Source of the DNA: Labyrinthula sp. Ha
Lineage: Eukaryota > Sar > Bigyra > Labyrinthulida > Labyrinthulaceae
Direction of reading: 5' to 3'
Assembly (NCBI GenBank): GCA_015227615.1
Contig: JAALGZ010000040.1
Coordinates: 186,001-250,000, forward strand
DNA: 64,000 nt
In this document: piece by piece, positions 62,514 to 64,000 of the stretch
How the letters are laid out: each line of letters begins with the position of its first letter
Numbering within the stretch: position 1 is the stretch's first letter
Program-made: the position numbers and the translations under genes
The notes under the pieces: model-generated
Seen by the model: the letters and a program-made list of their open reading frames with translations, nothing else
Database searches by the model: none
What the model was told of the DNA's origin: nothing

Positions 62514-64000
62514 TAGAAAGCTTCCATACTACTTAACTAAATCTTAACTGACTGTTTGTTTCTCCTCATATTCTTTCACTTATTCAACCAAAGGTAATAA
62601 CGAATAGGCAAGAGTTCTGCTAAGTGTAGATTAACTTACCAAGAGCAGCATGAAATTTTGCAGTAACTCTGGCGCCAACAATGGCAATTAATTGCTAACT
62701 GTGCTTGTTAATGATATTATCTAGGAAAGTTAATCCAAATACTTTGTTCAAGGTTTGCAGTTGATGTACAAGTAAACTAACTAATACAAGTCCCTTCTTC
62801 ATACACACTTAGAAAGCCTTATTGTGGAGAGGGTATTCAGATGGCCAAAGGTATTTTTAGGATGTCAAGTATGTTAAGTCAGTGCAAATATTGAAGAACA
62901 TCACAGAAATTTATCACCTAAGAAACACAATAGAGTGAATTTTTAGAACTTTTATAGGTAGCAGACATCTTCAAAGATTCATCACGCGGGAAGCTCTGGC
63001 TTATTACCCTCTTACTCAATTAGCCCAAATAATTGATGTTGGATATTATATGGCTCATTTCAGTTCATAAAAATGCACCTCAATTTTACCACAGAAGAAT
63101 GTTCGTCATTTCGTTATAGAATATATCGAGCTAGATACCAAACATAAACCTAACTCTTTTGTTTGCTCTATCCACCTATTTGCAACCAATATTTTACTTG
63201 GTTCAAGGTCAAGAGAATAACTTAAATTTCAATACAAACCATCCCAAAGCAGTTTTTCAGCAGCAAGATCGCCTCTCTCAAGCAATCCTGCATCTTCCTC
63301 CCGTCTTTCTAAGAGGTTCCGCAATGAACACTTATACTTCCGAAACTCAGAGCCCTCATAATATAGAAAACCAACACCCAATATTGAAGATTACAAACGA
63401 AGTATAAATTCGCACCCACAGAATCAAACATATTCTGCATGATTTATCCTTCAGCTCTTTCTCGTTCTAGCTCAACGGATACAAAAGGATATTTTATTGG
63501 CCATGTGGCCCAAATACAATATTGAAGTCTTTAGAATATAGTTTTCAATAGCTATTAGAAAAGAAAAACGAAAAACCTCTTCGTCCTTGTTATTCATTTT
63601 ATCTATTTGGTAACGTCTAATTCTATTGTTTTTATGAACGATTTTTATCATTAAGTCGTAAAAAGAATAGAAAATATGCTTTATGTATTATTCAATACTT
63701 GAAGTAACGAACAAACGACAAGATGTTGAGCTTTAACCAACGGGGTCTCAAAATTTACTGATGAATCATCTTTTGGTAAAAGCAGCCAACCAAAATATAA
63801 AGTATATGACTGTGAGTGAAAATAAGATTATATTCTGCGTATCTTCCGACACAAATTCAACTTTTGTAAGAATATATCCCACCAAAAAGAAACTGAAATT
63901 AAAAAATCTAGATATAATGCAGCATCTATTGAGCATAACTGTCTCATATGGTAAGCAAATATATTGAACTGAAAACGAAATAAGAAACACTACGATAGCA
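62514..64000. other. Right-end spacer
   Basis: No supportable gene. Short frames at 63159-63407 and 63761-63967 are not recognisable. Confidence 0.5.

Overview
This is nuclear DNA from a microbial eukaryote. Evidence: spliceosomal introns, an intron-lariat debranching enzyme (DBR1), nuclear-encoded mitochondrial proteins (SUV3 helicase, TMEM70-like factor), an APE-type LINE and a giant coiled-coil protein. The DNA is AT-rich, the code is standard (TAA, TAG and TGA all end genes) and genes are sparse, about 15 well-supported ones in 64 kb. The lineage cannot be fixed from one window. A secreted protein with a Pro-Ser-Thr linker of the PTxxPSxxPS kind hints at a stramenopile or related alga, but that is only a hint. 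The clearest lineage trait is the introns: nearly all are 27-37 nt, most are 28-30 nt, and every canonical one starts GTA. Layout, left to right. 0.9-1.7 kb: a BED zinc finger fused to a Rid-family domain. 2.4-3.1 kb: a predicted membrane protein, with a decayed paralogue at 5.4-5.8 kb. 5.9-13.7 kb: a gene-free stretch. 13.75-16.15 kb: class III alcohol dehydrogenase, tail to tail with an unknown protein. 16.2-20.4 kb: gene-free. 20.4-21.5 kb: a seven-helix membrane protein with an EGF-like ectodomain. 21.8-24.7 kb: SUV3 helicase and a TMEM70-like factor, divergent from a 68-bp shared promoter. 25.1-29.5 kb: a nearly complete LINE on the minus strand. 30.9-33.6 kb: DBR1, then pyrroline-5-carboxylate reductase, which carries three tiny introns and an 18-nt exon. 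34.4-38.2 kb: a decayed LINE fragment and several doubtful gene relics. 38.6-43.1 kb: two 440-bp direct repeats flanking an unknown nuclear-type protein. 44.4-51.0 kb: a 1,601-residue coiled-coil protein, convergent with a secreted vWA-like protein. 51-55 kb: gene-free. 55.0-56.5 kb: a small basic protein and a two-helix membrane protein. 58.3-61.6 kb: gene-free. 61.6-62.5 kb: an unknown, highly charged protein. How the genes relate: several products act in mitochondria (SUV3 in RNA turnover, the TMEM70-like protein in complex assembly, probably P5C reductase in proline synthesis). DBR1 would recycle the very small lariats made by this genome's introns. A repeated TTTTGGGCA motif close upstream of several starts looks like a lineage-specific promoter element. 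The most unusual observations are the uniform ultra-short introns with an 18-nt microexon, a probable GA-AG intron, the BED-Rid fusion and the EGF-7TM protein.
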